Shown here in pieces: positions 37,492-50,454 of a stretch of 64,000 bases of DNA. Each line of letters opens with the position of its first letter. Within the stretch, counting starts at the first letter, position 1. This stretch comes from Rhytidiadelphus loreus (lineage: Eukaryota; Streptophyta; Bryopsida; Hypnales; Hylocomiaceae), in assembly GCA_947034895.1 (NCBI GenBank), contig OX344761.1:26486863-26550862 (forward strand), written 5' to 3'. The notes below the pieces were generated by a model. The model saw only the letters and a program-made list of their open reading frames with translations. It had not been told where the DNA came from and searched no databases. The translations under genes were made by a program, and so were the position numbers.

Positions 37492-40471
37492 ATGGCGACA
37501 ACGCGAGGGCCTGTATCCACCGAAGTGGATTCTCCTCTCGCTCAGTCTGGCATCCCTACACCAAGCAAGCTCCTCTCTGATGGGCAAGGATTTCGTCCTC
37601 TGGGACTAGCCGCCGCAACGCCGAGGCCGGCTGCAGTTGATACAACATTGTCTCTGGGTCCAGCTCGTGTGACTAGTCAAGCTCACAATCACGTTCCTCA
37701 TCAACTTTCGCCTTTGCAACATCTTGGTGGCCATTTGCCTGGTTCACATTCGGTGACATTGCAGACTCATCTCTCTTCTCCACACTTATCTGCTCAGCGG
37801 CCTCAGCAGCATATTGCAGGGGGAACCCCTCGCCAGCATCCTCACCATCCTGTGCAGATGGTATCCGCTGGTCTTGGATCGAAAGTTTCGCGTTCCCAAG
37901 TGGAGATTCGGAGACGGGAGGGACCGATGGAACTAAGCCGAGCTCATCCGATTGTGACCAGGCCTGTGGCCAACCATGGGAACATGGGGCAACCAGTGCA
38001 AGGGAGTCCGGGAGGTAATCAGCTGGGAAAGCCGCAGGGGTTGATGCTGCATCATCGGCCTCAGGGGACTAGTCCCCAGGATAAAGTTGTGCATATTCAG
38101 AAACCAACAGTTGCAGCAGCAGGAACACAGCGGCAAGTTATTCAAAGGGCGCATACGCGGACTGCAAGTTGGCAAACTCCCTTGGGACAACAGCACACGC
38201 CCGGCACTCCCTCGCGGATGTTTCACCCTCATCCTGTCCTCAATTCGCAGGGGAGATCGTCTCCGCAAGAGCAAGCTCGCCAGCATCCGGTTTTACCTCA
38301 ACAGTTTTCGCAACAAACACAATTGCGTGATCTAGGACCTGCCGGAATCAAGTCCCTGCCTGTAAGTAATGTCCACCCTCTCTCTTTCTTAGAGCTTGGG
38401 AGTAACAATGTTCCAATTTTACAGCGAAATAACATTTAGAGAGGGATGGTTAAGCCAAGATAACTCTTATACATTTTGTTGAATAGATTTCAACCTGAAG
38501 GTAGAAAGAGATACATGAAAGTGAGAATTTATGCTTCTCTGTTGGAAGGTTTAATTTGGAAGGCACTTTTTCAACTCCTTTACGTTGACAAACACATGAA
38601 GCACTGTAGTTCTTTTGCTTTACTTTATTTATGAAACCTAACACGTTGTTCTGAACGTGGGAATACAAAATTTCTAAGAATTATAGTGACATAACACTTA
38701 CACTTACACAAGTAACAATTGGGCAGTTCAGACTGTATATCTGAGATTCTGGAACAACTCCTGGATTTAGTGCCGTGTCAGGATGTTATATGACGTACCC
38801 TAGGCAGGCTCCTCTTTTGCGAAACTCTCTCCAGCTGTATGGTCTCTTTGAGCTAGATGTTATTGTCCTTGCAACTGCTTTTGATTGAATATTCTAGTTT
38901 TCCATGCGTTTTCCATGCAGATGTATCCAGCATTGCGGACTCCAGTTTCTGGAAATCATACAAGTAACCATAATGATACTTCTTTCAGGTATAAGATTAC
39001 CCCGTCCCTAGACTCTCGCGGGTCATCTTGTTGTGCACATTGACATTCATTGGAGAATTTGTAGGAGTTTTGGGTCCTTTTGTAAAGAAATTGTGCTTGC
39101 TTTTTGAACAATCTAGTTTTAAGTGATTCAAGACTGGGTTGCATAGTCTGGCATCGTATGCAATATGCTGAGGTTTTGGGATTTTATCAAAGGTGGTTAC
39201 ATTTTGTTTCCCCTTTTCTGGATCTTGTTCAACTTTCGTTTTTGAAATGTATGAATTCAGTTCTTATTGGCACCTTTGTATTTGCAGGGAGAGGCTATCC
39301 GATAGGCAAATTGTTGTGCACATAGGCGATCGAAAAGTAAGTACCCACTTTGGACCTGGATTGTTTGAAAAAATAATTTTGTTGGCTCTTGCTATTCTTA
39401 TATACCATTATTTTGCTCGATGGACGTTCTTTTACTAGGCCCGTCTTGACATTATTAATGGCAGACTCCCTCAAGATAGCTTTTTGCATGTCTGTACAGG
39501 TGCGGTTGGTATCTGAATTAGATTCTTCATCTCTATACTCTTTGTGCCGTCGTTGGATGAGGAACGACATTCCGCGCCCAGACAGAGTATGTAACTTTTG
39601 ATGTTTATAGAAAGATCTACAATCTTCCTCTTGCTTAGAATTCTGCTATATAATCTATTCTTGAGATTTGGTGTAAACTATGAACTCCCTGCATCCAAGA
39701 AGATGACTACACAAAGATTGGGTGTGAATTGTTTGTACTTTCCGTGGAATTACTTGTAATTATCTTCTGTGTAATTGTTTGTAACTTACGGTGCACCAGT
39801 CATTTCGTTCTCGATAATGCTTCACGCATATTATTATGATAGTATTTGAAAGATCTTCTTGATTTGCAGACAGGGGTGCGTGAAGTGATGAACATACCTC
39901 TGCCAAGACCTCTGTCTGTTGCAGAGGTAGAGAATGCTGGAGACTATGCTCTCGACAATGGCACCAGAAGTGATAATGAACAGTGTCAACCCGAGGTGTG
40001 CACATTCGTCCATTCAACACCTCTGTGATTTTTAAATCGTTTCTGGGATCGTTATTTTTTTAAACATAATGAGATGTCCTTTTTGCTCAAAACGCTGCCT
40101 TTATTATACAAGATGCTCCACAGATTTTTGTGGTAGAAATTGTACTAAACCAATGTGTGCACCAATTTGTTGTTCTATATGTCAGATTGAGAAACCTGTT
40201 GATTCTATGACCGACGATGAATTACTGCTGTCCCACGTCCAGCGTTTCAAAACGGTTCGAAAAAGGTGTACTTTCAAGCATGACCATACATTTCAATGTT
40301 TTACTCAGATAGAAATTAAGATGTGTTAGTCTGGATAATTTCTTATTTTTACCTTTTTGTGTACTGATTTCAGGCTCAAATTTGTGCAGGTCAAAAGAAG
40401 AACGAATGCGCAATATCGCTAGATTCAAGCCTCGGCTCGCTTTGCTGCTGCCTGGCAACGAGTCAGGTTGA
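37492..40471 (+). CDS. LIN37: LIN37-like subunit of the DREAM/MuvB complex, 7 exons, 453 aa
   Basis: Exons: 37492-38361, 38921-38988, 39288-39336, 39500-39586, 39870-39995, 40186-40265, 40390-40471. All introns are GT-AG, phases agree, and the total is 1362 bases. The start is the first ATG of a 290-codon exon. Residues 1-310 are disordered and rich in Gln, His, Pro and Ser. The conserved part follows: IVVHIGDRKVRLVSELD, then SLYSLCRRWMRND, matching the LIN37 core (animal proteins have LYPICRAWMRN), and a C-terminal basic helix HVQRFKTVRKR joined to SKEERMRNIARFKPR. LIN37 is a nuclear scaffold subunit with LIN9/ALY, LIN52, LIN54/TCX and RBBP4/MSI1, repressing cell-cycle genes. The long N-terminal extension is unusual against the about 246-aa human protein. 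An alternative acceptor 16 bases upstream of the last exon would change its frame and lose the basic helix, so I rejected it. Confidence 0.85.
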
Positions 40472-42701
40472 TTTGAGTAGTGTTGTATATGAGTCTTAGA
40501 GAAGCCTTTAAGGCAGCTGGATGCAATCCCAGCAGTTTAGTTGGAAAGTTCACTCTTCTCTGGCTGACATTTTTGCGCAAAAGTGTACTCTAGCGATTTG
40601 TTAGACAGTTCAGTAGAAACTGTCAGCCGCCTTATATTTGGAATACAGTATGAGGTGGTCTGTGGGTGCCCACTGTTTTTTTCCCCCGGTGGGAACTCAA
40701 CACAATCAGGTAATGTGCAGGTGAAAACTGCGATTCCTCATCAAGCATTCAAACGACATTTTCTAAAAGAGAACGATTTTGCAGTTGTGAACTCTGTCCC
40801 ACTGTTCACACTTGTTTCGTGGAGGGTGTCGGCAGCAGATGAGAATCCTTGCTGTTCAATCACACTGAACGATGCACCCTAAGAGCGTGTACTCAATGTT
40901 CTTTGCTCTATATGCCCCTTCTTTTCCTTAAGTAAGATTTAAAAATTATTTTATTTTATTTTATTTTGCATGGATGAAATAATATGTCTTCTGCAAGTTC
41001 GAAAAAATTCTAAATATGTGGTGGAGATTTGAAATTGTTGTGAATTTTTGAAAAAGTGAAAAAAGTTACGTCATTCAAAAAATGCCCTTAAAATCTGAAA
41101 ATTGCTCCATTGCTATATGTTATATATATGGTCGTGTAGTACATCAAAGACTTTAGGGGTTTATTAGGAGCTTAGGATTGCTGCAAACTCAATCTAACTT
41201 TTGCAAGTCTAACAAAGATCATCATCACCATTGGATTAAATTAATTCAATTTGAAACTTGGAGATTGTGTATTCAATCTCCTGATGACAAGGTTTCCTTT
41301 AAACTTCTTTGTTTGGAATTTTTTTACTCATGCTAGTATTGGTAATGTCATTGCAATTTTTGTAGGAAATTATTGGCATGAGTTTTGGGTCAATCTCTTT
41401 GCTTTTACTTTTACCATTCAACTTATGTGATGAATAATGATCAAGGAACACCTTTTGAAACATATGCATTTGGTACAAAGTTTTTGTAGCATGTTCTTCA
41501 ATAATTATTGTTAAATTCCAAATGACAAAAGAATTGTAGTTTCAATTAAATATATGAAGAATAGTATAATTAAATAGGCCAACAAATATTTATATCTCCA
41601 AATCACTAAAGGTCATTGAATGTGTTGCTAGAACAAAATTAAGAAATTCAACAAATGTTGTACTTTATATATTTTCATATTAGGGTTAACATTGCCAAAA
41701 GGCATGTTGAACACTATTTTTTAGATTGCAATTGTGCAAAAATGTTGTGCCAAATCTTCCATTAGTCTTGGCAAGAACTTTGTGCTCATGTTTTTTCTTA
41801 AATGTAGATGCAATATACAAAGCAAGAAAAAATGGTAACCTTCTCTAGATTTAAAGTAGGCCATGTTCATATAAAACCAATTGATATCACTCATCAACCA
41901 AATAAGAAACTAGGATTTCTTTAGAAACATTTACTAATAAAAATGAGAGAAATAACTTAGTGGGAAGATGGATTGTAAGATGGATGAGGTGTGTTGGAAA
42001 AAGCACAAGCTTTACATGAAAAAACCCACGTGACCTCTATTGTGCCATATAGTGTCCATTTAGGCTATATTGGAGTGGGTAGTTAAATTTGTTTGACCGT
42101 TTAAAAAAAATTGGGGGACAGTTTTTAGGGTTAATTATTGAAAACTTTCATTTTTCATTGAAAAAGGTACATATTTGATTGTTGAGAGGTCTCCAAAGCC
42201 ATATATGTCCATTAGTGAAAGAGTAAAGCTTGCTAATTTTACTTCATTTTCCAACTTTGAGCAATGTCACTTGATTTGAGATCTAAAAACTTGTACTTAT
42301 CCATTTGCTTTAAAAATGGTCCCAATGGAAAGAGTAAAGTGTTTTCATGATTTTCACCATTGAAAACTTAAACAAGCAAGTGTTGATTTGGAGTTATTTG
42401 TAATTTATACTTATACAAAAAATTGCATCTCAACAATTGCAAGGTCGATTGTGTAATGAGTTTAATAGCTTTTCAAGTGATATTAAGTTTTTTGAAAGGG
42501 AATTTTCGTGTGTTTCAGGACAATTTGTAGTTGTTCATGTCACCTCCAATTCCAAAAAACTTTTATGTGCAAATTTCTGAAACGTTGTGGGAAGGGGCAG
42601 CATACTATAAATAAAAAAACGTACATTTCTCTTGTTATAATCTCACAAATTTTACGCAATTTTGCACTCAAAATTGGTGTGCTTACTAATAAGCAAACTC
42701 T
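40472..42701. other. 3' flank of the LIN37-like gene and AT-rich intergenic DNA
   Basis: The first 450 bases are GC-richer and probably 3' UTR; the 99-codon frame there lacks homology. From 41 kb onward the DNA is AT-rich. At about 42114-42134 a GGGGACA...TTTTTAGGGTTAA string resembles a worn right end of the TTAA element family described below. Confidence 0.4.
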
Positions 42702-43628
42702 TTAACCCTAAAGGACAAAGACCTTTTTTCTGTCAAAAAACACTCAAAACTGCCATTTCTATAGCAAAGAGTAAACAAATTTGAATTTTTGTTTTCCCAC
42801 ATCTAACCGTAGGATCTTACACCTTACTAGTATGAAAATTTGTGGAAAAAATTTCAGAATTTTTCACGGTACAGATTGCAAGATATCTGCATTTAAAGTA
42901 AAAAAAACAAGTTTTTCAGCACATTGCGGGACTAGATTATTTGACTTCAAACATTTTTAACTTAAATTTTTTGCACTACAGAGTCTTGAGCTTTAAATCA
43001 TTATAGTGGAGAATTGAATTGAGGGTCTAGGAAAAAAAAAGGTTTCCAAATTCTTTTTAATTTTCATTCTTAAAAAAATTGTAGAATAGAAGTAGATACG
43101 AGATTGAATGAAAATCTATTTTATTAATATATCTAAGATAGAATTAAAATGCACTAATCTTCATGGTGAGATTGTTCTATCAAGCAAACTAAACCAAGTG
43201 GACCCTTTTTTTTTTTTTAAATTGTCAAAATTGCATTCAGAAATGAATCCTACAAGTTATTTTTTCAAGAAGATGCTCTAATTGCCTGAAAAACAAGATT
43301 GTCCATAACTTTCTCATAAAAAATCCAAATGAAATGAATAAAATCTTTCTAGATGGACAAAAAAAAATCTATGTAGAAAAAAAATTTAGAAAAAAAATTC
43401 AAATTTTTGCAAATTTTTGTTACTGCCCAGTCTCCCTTGTTTTGAGCTATATGGGCATAACTTTTGTTCCCGGGCACCGATTGGAGAAAAAATTATATTC
43501 CCACAAAGGTAATCAGTTTTTCTACCTTCTAAAAAAGTTTCAAAAAATCAGAAGAAAAATTCAGCCCGTAGGTACATGCCCAAAATCCATTTGTCCCCCA
43601 AAGGGACACTTGGTCCTTTAGGGGTTAA
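42702..43628. mobile_element. TTAA-flanked element A, 927 bp (piggyBac-type MITE)
   Basis: Left boundary TTAA (42702) then CCCTAAAGGACAAAG; right boundary TTGGTCCTTTAGGGG then TTAA (43625-43628). The ends are inverted over 11-13 bases. TTAA duplication plus ends starting CCC fit the piggyBac superfamily. The interior shares with element B an ordered series of words, such as ACTCAAAACTGCCATTT, CTAACCGTAGGATCTT and GGGCACCRATTG. No transposase frame. A TGTCCCCC...GGGACA palindrome lies just inside the right end. Confidence 0.75.
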
Positions 43629-43748
43629 ACATCCATATGGTTAGATTTTGAAAAAAAATCAATTTGATTCAATCGGAATAACTATAAGCCTATGCTCTTT
43701 TTTCATAGTCAAAACACACTTGAAAAGGGTTGGGCATTTAGGGGTTAA
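43629..43748. mobile_element. Extra right-end-like fragment beside element A
   Basis: Immediately after element A, GGGCATTTAGGGG followed by TTAA (43745-43748) repeats the right-end pattern. The 116 bases between it and the TTAA of element A could be a deletion derivative or the remnant of an element into which A inserted. Confidence 0.45.
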
Positions 43749-44107
43749 GTGTGGTGCAACATTTTTTAATCATTTTCACATTCAATTAAGGCATTGTGAT
43801 TCTATGTCTAAACATTCTAATTTGAGGATTGTTTTTTAGGTCCTCATCTTTTAGTCCATATTTAAGATTTATAGGCTTTGTAATGTTGTAATATTAGTAT
43901 TAAACCACCTCCTATATTTATGTTTTTGTGATTTATTATTATCTTTTGTTAAAATTTGTTAAGACAAATTAATTGGTATATGTGGACAAATTTTAATATG
44001 TTCTGATAGAAAATTCCCAAATAAATCCTATTGAATTTTTTTTTTTTCCAAGTAATTTTTGTTAAAACTTGTCAAAATCTATTAATCTTAACAAGTTTCA
44101 GCATATT

Positions 44108-45037
44108 TTAACCCCTAAAGGACCACGGCCGTTCTTCTGTCAAAAACTACTCAAAACTGCCATTTTTGCTGCATTCATCCAAAAAAACAAAAAAAATACT
44201 TTTTTTAGAATCTAACCGTAGGATCTTGTACTTTACTAGTCTAGTATCATGTGGTAAAAATTTCATGGAGTTTGACCGTACAGATTGGAAGATATTAGCA
44301 TTCAAAGTTGAAAAAAGAAAGTTTTTTTGAACACTAGCCTGCAATTTCAGATGACTTTGAATGCCATTTGGGTAAAAAAATTACACCATGGACCTTGAAT
44401 TTAAAAAATTTTGTGTTGAAGAATTGAGTTGAAAGTCTAGAAATTTAAAAAAAAAAAGACATGATTGATTTTCATTCTTTAAAAAATTGTTCAGTACAAG
44501 TAGTTCCAGGATTGAAAGAAAAACTAAATCTTTAATAGCTCTAAAATGGGATTGAAACACAATAATCTCAACGGTGAGATTGTTCTAAATAGAGAAGTTA
44601 ACCTTGTCAAACAATTTTTTTTGAAAAATTGTGAAAATTGCATTCAGAATTGAATCCTATAAGTTATTTTTTCAAGAAGATGCTCAAATTGCCCGAAAAA
44701 CAAGATTGTTCATAACTTTCACATTACTAATCCAAATGGAATGAATCAAAGCTTCACATGTAGACAAAAATATGATCTTTAAGAAGAAAAAAATTAAAAA
44801 ATTAATTTCAAATTTTGTAGATTTATTTTTCTGCCCGGTGACGTGTAAATTATGTTTAAGATGCCATAACTTTTGCTCTCGGGCACCAATTGAAATAAAA
44901 TTTATATTCCCACGAAGCTCATAAGTTTTCCTATCTTATGAGAAAATTTCAAAAATATTCACTGAAAATTGAGATCATAGGAACTTGCCCGAAATCCATT
45001 TTGTCCCCCGAGGGGACAATGGTCCTTTAGGGGTTAA
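44108..45037. mobile_element. TTAA-flanked element B, 930 bp (piggyBac-type MITE)
   Basis: Left TTAA then CCCCTAAAGGACCACGG at 44108; right ATGGTCCTTTAGGGG then TTAA at 45034-45037. Its terminal inverted repeat is the best preserved of the family. The interior aligns end to end with element A, in the same orientation. The right subterminal palindrome reads TGTCCCCCGAGGGGACA. No coding frame. Confidence 0.8.
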
Positions 45038-48000
45038 CAAATTGTAACAAAATATTATTAAAAGTAAAATCATTAGAAAGGTAAACTTAGAGTTGATTTT
45101 ATACTCATTTAATTGCATAATTATACAAGATTTGTAGGTTAAAAAATTACAATGTTTAATTTTATAGTTTAAAATGCAATGTTGAATATTTATACATATT
45201 TTCTTGAATCATTCAATCTAGAATATTATTAGTCTTCATTAAAAAATTTAATTAATCATCTATGTCTCAGTGAGCTAAATTGAAGAATCATAGTTTAAAT
45301 TAAATGTGAAATTCTCTTAATTATAGTTACTATTTTGAATCTTGATCTAAATTCTTTAGTTTGAATTACATGAAATAGTATGTAATTCTTTTGATGAAAG
45401 AATGAGACTATTATATGTAATAGAAATCTGATGGTAGTAAAAGAATTTTCAATTTGAAATAATATATTTTTTCTGAAGATAGGAACTATTTGAATAGAAA
45501 ATTGAAGTGATTTTAGACTTCATTTCTTCTAAGAAAATATTAAATAAGAATATAAGAATTTATCTTATTGAAATTAATTATATTAATTGCATTCTATTTT
45601 ATGTGGATAAAATTAGGTTGCTTTTATTTTTCTTTCATTTTGTACTATTTTTTTTTTAATAATGAAAATAATATTATACATGATAATCCAACATTTCAAA
45701 GATTTATATAATTTTCTAAAATTCTACTGACTTCAATAATACATTTATACAACTAAATGCATTTTCAAGAAGTAGCAATCATATTGATTCATTACTTCAC
45801 CCCTATAGTTTTTATAAGTGATTTAAGTGAAGATGATCAAAATAGAGACATGTCTTGATATTGAGGTCTCGGTGCTATTGAACAATTTTTTTTGGAATTT
45901 GAATTGTTAGATCTTTGAACTTACCTTGAATATCTTCAAATGGCCAATACTACATATTGAAAATTTAAAATGCCCAAATAGGTGACCGGTACTACTTTGA
46001 AATGTTACCCTTATTTGAGTTACATGTATGCTCAAAAATTTCAAAGTGATTGACCACTTGTACAATATATGAGGGGGAGAAAAATTAGGAGCAAGAATTT
46101 GAAAAACCCTTTATACAAAGGTAAAATTTTCAAGGCGTGTTTTTAATTGAAAAATGATTCTATTGAAAATTTGAATGGTATGCCTAGTTTGTCTTGTTGC
46201 CTACCTTCAAGTTATTGTTCTAAATGTAATCTTCATTGCTCAATCTCTAAATTCTATCATGTGGGAAAGTGTTTTTTTTTAATTTGTTTTGGTAATTTAG
46301 TTTGCAATATTGTTGGTCAAAATCTCAGCATGTAGATGATTTCCAATTATCCCTTATCCAATTCAAAGCTAATATGCATTTTTTTGAACTCCTCTAGAAT
46401 GATTTAAGTTTTAGGTTACTAGTTTGAGTGCTATTGAAAAATAAAATTTCCATCTTGAAATTCATTCACTATAGGTACTCTCAAACTTGCAATTATAAGA
46501 TTGATTTGACCATTTTTAGAAGCTATATCCACTTTTTCAACAAAATTACAACTATAGACACAAAGAAAGGCCAAGTACAAGCAATTCAAAATGTTTAAGG
46601 TAACTACACCAAAAATCATGCAAATAATAAATTCATCATGGTTCCTATTATTATATTGAATTTTTTTGTGGGGTCTTGTTGGTAGTCAAAAGAAAATCTT
46701 AAATTCTCTTATAATGCGTTTTTGAGACAACATAAGAATAAACTATGAATTTTCAAAATACTAAAAATAGGGTTTAGGATAACCAACTATAGACTCTTAT
46801 GAATAGTAGAAGTACATTTTAGGCAAAAATCTAGATTGTTTAGTTATAGAAAGTGATTGAAATTAGTAAAACTACATCAAAGAGCAAAGAATAAAGAATT
46901 CACTACAATGATTTAAAAAAAACATTGATATAAGTCTTATTGCAAAGTATATGAAAATATCTAAATTTGTACATCAAACTTATTAATAAGTAGCAATACA
47001 CATTTTTTAAAGTGCACACTTTCGCCTTCAAACTTCAAACTTCAAGCTGGTGACTAGAAAAAGTTTTGTCTTTCTTTCCTTCAACAAATCAACAATCCAA
47101 CATCTAATAGTTTGTACACCAAAAGTCTCAAAGAAACACCTAGGAATTTGTGCACCTAAGAGTTTACACACTAAGAGTCTCAAACAAAAGAAAGCTCAAA
47201 TATAAAAACAATATAGTAATAAAAGTAGGCTCAACAAGTATTTTCTTAATGATGCTTGCACTTGGTTTTCACTACCCACCTCTCTACTACAACCTTTTTG
47301 TATGGCATGATATGAAAAATGAAATGTTTTTGCTCAAAAATTGTCGTACAAAAGCTTAGATGTTAAGTGAAGCACTTCTTGAGCTTGTTTTCAAGAACAA
47401 CATGTTATAGAAGGTCTTCTTGTCTTTTGTTCTTCTAAGTATCTTCAAGCTTAAACATAAGAAAACAACTTTGTCAATTCAACTCAATAACCAAATTTAG
47501 CTCTAACTTCAAGTCTCATGGATGCAAAAAATTTATAAAGACTACCAACATGGTTACAAAAATCATTGACAAATTCAATGTAAAGACCATGATGCAATGC
47601 ATTTCTACAAAACCATGAAAACTACAATACAAAATAAAAAAGCAACGGCAATTGGTAAGAGAAAATCTGATGGCCAATTAAGGATGAAGAAACAATAAAG
47701 TGAGGTACCATAATCATGGCCATCTCAACAACCTTGAAGAATTCGAGGATGGCTTTTGGCAGCATAGGTAAGTGATTCAAATTTTTTCCCAAGCTTCATC
47801 ATGGGACAAATGTGCGGGTTGATATATGGCATACATGGCATAGAGGTTGTTTCTAACCATGGCAATCCAAATTCTTGCTAAGCGCACCAAGGAAAAACAT
47901 CTCACATGTCCACTCCTACTTTTTTGGCACTACTATTTCTTTGGGTTGCCCAAATTCAAGTTTGATGATGCCCAAGTTGCGTTGTAGCTCTCCTTCATCC

Positions 48001-48430
48001 GAATTAGACAACCAAAATTGAGGATGTACAATAATAATCATAGCATTCAAAGGGTGGCTAGGTCAAAAGTGTTGCTCCAACTCCATGACCATTTTAGTAG
48101 TAGCTACTGCAATTAGCAGTGTCAAGCTAGTGTCAAATACCCAAACATAAAGACGCAGCAAACATAACACCATTACAACTCAAAAATCACCCTAAGGTGA
48201 GAGAAGAATGACAACAAATAAATCAAGTACCAAACAACATATAGCAAATTCAAAATTGAAGATGGCAAATTAATAAAAAAAACATTGTCAATACTAGTGA
48301 GATAATATAGCAATTCAAAAAATATGGCAATTCAAAATACATAAGTCAAAACTATTCAAAGCTTAAGAGGTTGCAAAATTCAAAGATCTTACCTTTGACA
48401 TCTTTTTTGATAGTCAACTTCATAGTTTCT
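45038..48430. other. AT-rich intergenic DNA
   Basis: No exon, hairpin or bounded repeat recognised. Between 47.6 and 48.2 kb the base composition is slightly less AT-rich, without a readable protein. Confidence 0.4.
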
Positions 48431-48452
48431 CCTAATTCTCAAGTGCAAATGT

Positions 48453-48542
48453 CATTAGAGAAAATTTGGGGCCTCTACAAGACCATTTGATTCTAAACCA
48501 GTAGTTAAAAGACCTTGTAGAGGCCCCAAATTTTCTCTAATG
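48453..48542. repeat. Perfect 29-bp-stem hairpin, 32-nt loop
   Basis: CATTAGAGAAAATTTGGGGC and the bases after it (48453-48481) are the exact reverse complement of 48514-48542. The loop is 32 bases. A transcript from either strand would fold into a perfect stem. It may be a tiny foldback element or a small-RNA-producing hairpin. Nothing in the sequence decides between them. Confidence 0.9.
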
Positions 48543-48729
48543 TATTGGCAAGGTTTAAGTATGTGGCATTTAGATGTGATCAAATCATTGTCTCCAAGTG
48601 CACTTCAAAAATGAGATGTGTAGACCCTTTTCACTAAAGGTTTTGCAACATTGTTAGAATACATCTCGACAATAAACACTCAATACTCAAACAACATCCG
48701 AGATAACAAAATAATCTAGTATATTCAAA

Positions 48730-49240
48730 TGTTATTCAAGATCTTCCTTCCTTTCGATTGCAATTCCTCCAAGAGTTTTACGAATTCTACACTCTTGTTG
48801 AAATATGAGTGCAACTTCTTTAACAACTTTGCAATGATGGAAATCATACTCGAATCCAAAAGAACCTCTATTGCTAGATCTGTGCGGTGGGTGACATAGT
48901 GCATATCTTGGTAGTGAGGAGCGTAGAGATCTTGGATTTGAACATTGACCCCAATTCACTTGCCTTGAAGTATTGACTCCCCATCTGACCCAAGACAAAT
49001 AAGTTTGGTGTGGATGTCCTCAAATGTTAGTCCGTTGTTTATCTGCACATCCCAAATGATGGTCTTGATAATGGCATCAATAGTTAATCTTTTAGTCAAC
49101 CACTCTAGGTTGAGAACCAAAGTTATACAAATTCAATCAACTAGAATGTAATTGTGAATGGCCACAACCTCCCTGGTCCTAGTGAATGGTTTGCATTGAT
49201 TGAGGTTGAATGTGAAGACATATTGGCACTACCAATATAT
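48730..49240 (-). pseudogene. hAT-like (DUF4371/ZNF862-type) transposase relic
   Basis: On the minus strand, one frame across about 49030-48738 reads LICLGSDGESILQGK, a stop near 48958, then GVNVQIQDLYAPHYQDMHYV, THRTDLAIEVLLDS, and LLKKLHSYFNKSVEFVKLLE and GRKIL. The GSDGAS...HCxAHR...L pattern with a following helical block is that of the hAT-type catalytic core found in ZNF862/ZBED-like proteins, with the second acidic residue in GSDG. Upstream to 49240 related frame pieces continue with stops. It is a fragment with no visible terminal repeats. Confidence 0.55.
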
Positions 49241-50454
49241 GATTCCCTCTTACTATTGGCTCTTGCTTTCTCAACATTCTCGAGACCTTAAGAAGAAAGT
49301 TCTTCCTTACTCAAAATCATAATCATGAGGGTCAATTGTCAAAATGTTTGACTTTATTAATTTGCATTGTGGAATCTTGCAAAGACAACAATGATTGACT
49401 CAATGAAAAAAATGCAAGTGAAGAGACTAAGTGAAGTGCACAAGATTTACAAGTGCTAACATTATAAATCAAGTTAATGATGAAAAAGTGGTAAAATGAG
49501 CAAGCAACTTGAATCAACCGCCAAAAAACTTGCCCCCACTACACAGTTGCTTCTATATCCCCCTCCTATGCAATCTACAAGATTGCATCTAGATGAGCAA
49601 ATCATCATTGAAGACAGAGTGGAGCAAACACAATGAAGATAATCATCATTGCAAGTAGTGGAGGCACAAACTTGCAGTAGTGGAGACATGACAATAGAAA
49701 TGCAAACCATTTTGAAATAATGTGGTGGAATATGCAAAGCCTTCTTCACTTACATTGTATTGTTGAGTGAACTCTAAGCAAAATTGTTATGTCTTTGTAG
49801 TAAGGCATTAATTTAGGGGAGATGCTTGACATGCTAGGCAAACCATGTGCAACATGGCCCTCTAAGAACCTCCTTAGTGAATAGATAGCACACCATAAGT
49901 CAAGCCAAACACACCCTCGTTCCTTATCTACTTGCTTGGTCAATGATATGGGACTAAAATTAGGCCCATTTCTAGCGATATCTAGCATTGCTTTTAATAT
50001 TCTTCTCATACACCTAGTTTTTACTTTTAAATCCATAAAACTTTTAAGCAAAATTTTGTCCACACCCACACCCCTAATTGTCCCCCTATTAATATTTGTT
50101 TTGACTTTTTCAATTTAAATCAAGTTCAACTCTACCTTCATTGTCACCTTGCCTCAACAATTGTTTGGTACATACAATTTTCAAAACTAAAAACCCTCAT
50201 TTCAATTGCTAATCAAATTTTCTTGCTTCTAGACTAATTCTTTGACTTTGATGTTTGTTTTATTTTCTTACTTGAAATTGATTACTTTGTAATAGAGGGC
50301 TTGGATGAAAAGAGATACTCGCAGTAGTTGTTGTTATCAATTAACATAAATTCCAATATCAACTCAATTTCATTAAATAGAATGTGAGAGCAATGAGATT
50401 TTACTATGAGTCTTTTAATTTTTTAGTTGTTTAATCATTTCAAATAGATCCAAA
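49241..50454. other. Intergenic, possible further relic sequence
   Basis: Two minus-strand open frames (49474-49749 and 49746-50069) abut and could be an older part of the hAT-like relic upstream of 49240, but I see no defining motif. Otherwise the DNA is AT-rich. Confidence 0.3.

Noticed and set aside
40374..40389. Alternative acceptor 16 bases upstream of the last LIN37-like exon
   Set aside because: It shifts the frame and replaces the conserved basic helix with a Cys-rich tail unlike LIN37.
40583..40882. A 99-codon open frame just after the LIN37-like stop codon
   Set aside because: It lies in the probable 3' UTR and has no recognisable homology or splice link to the gene.
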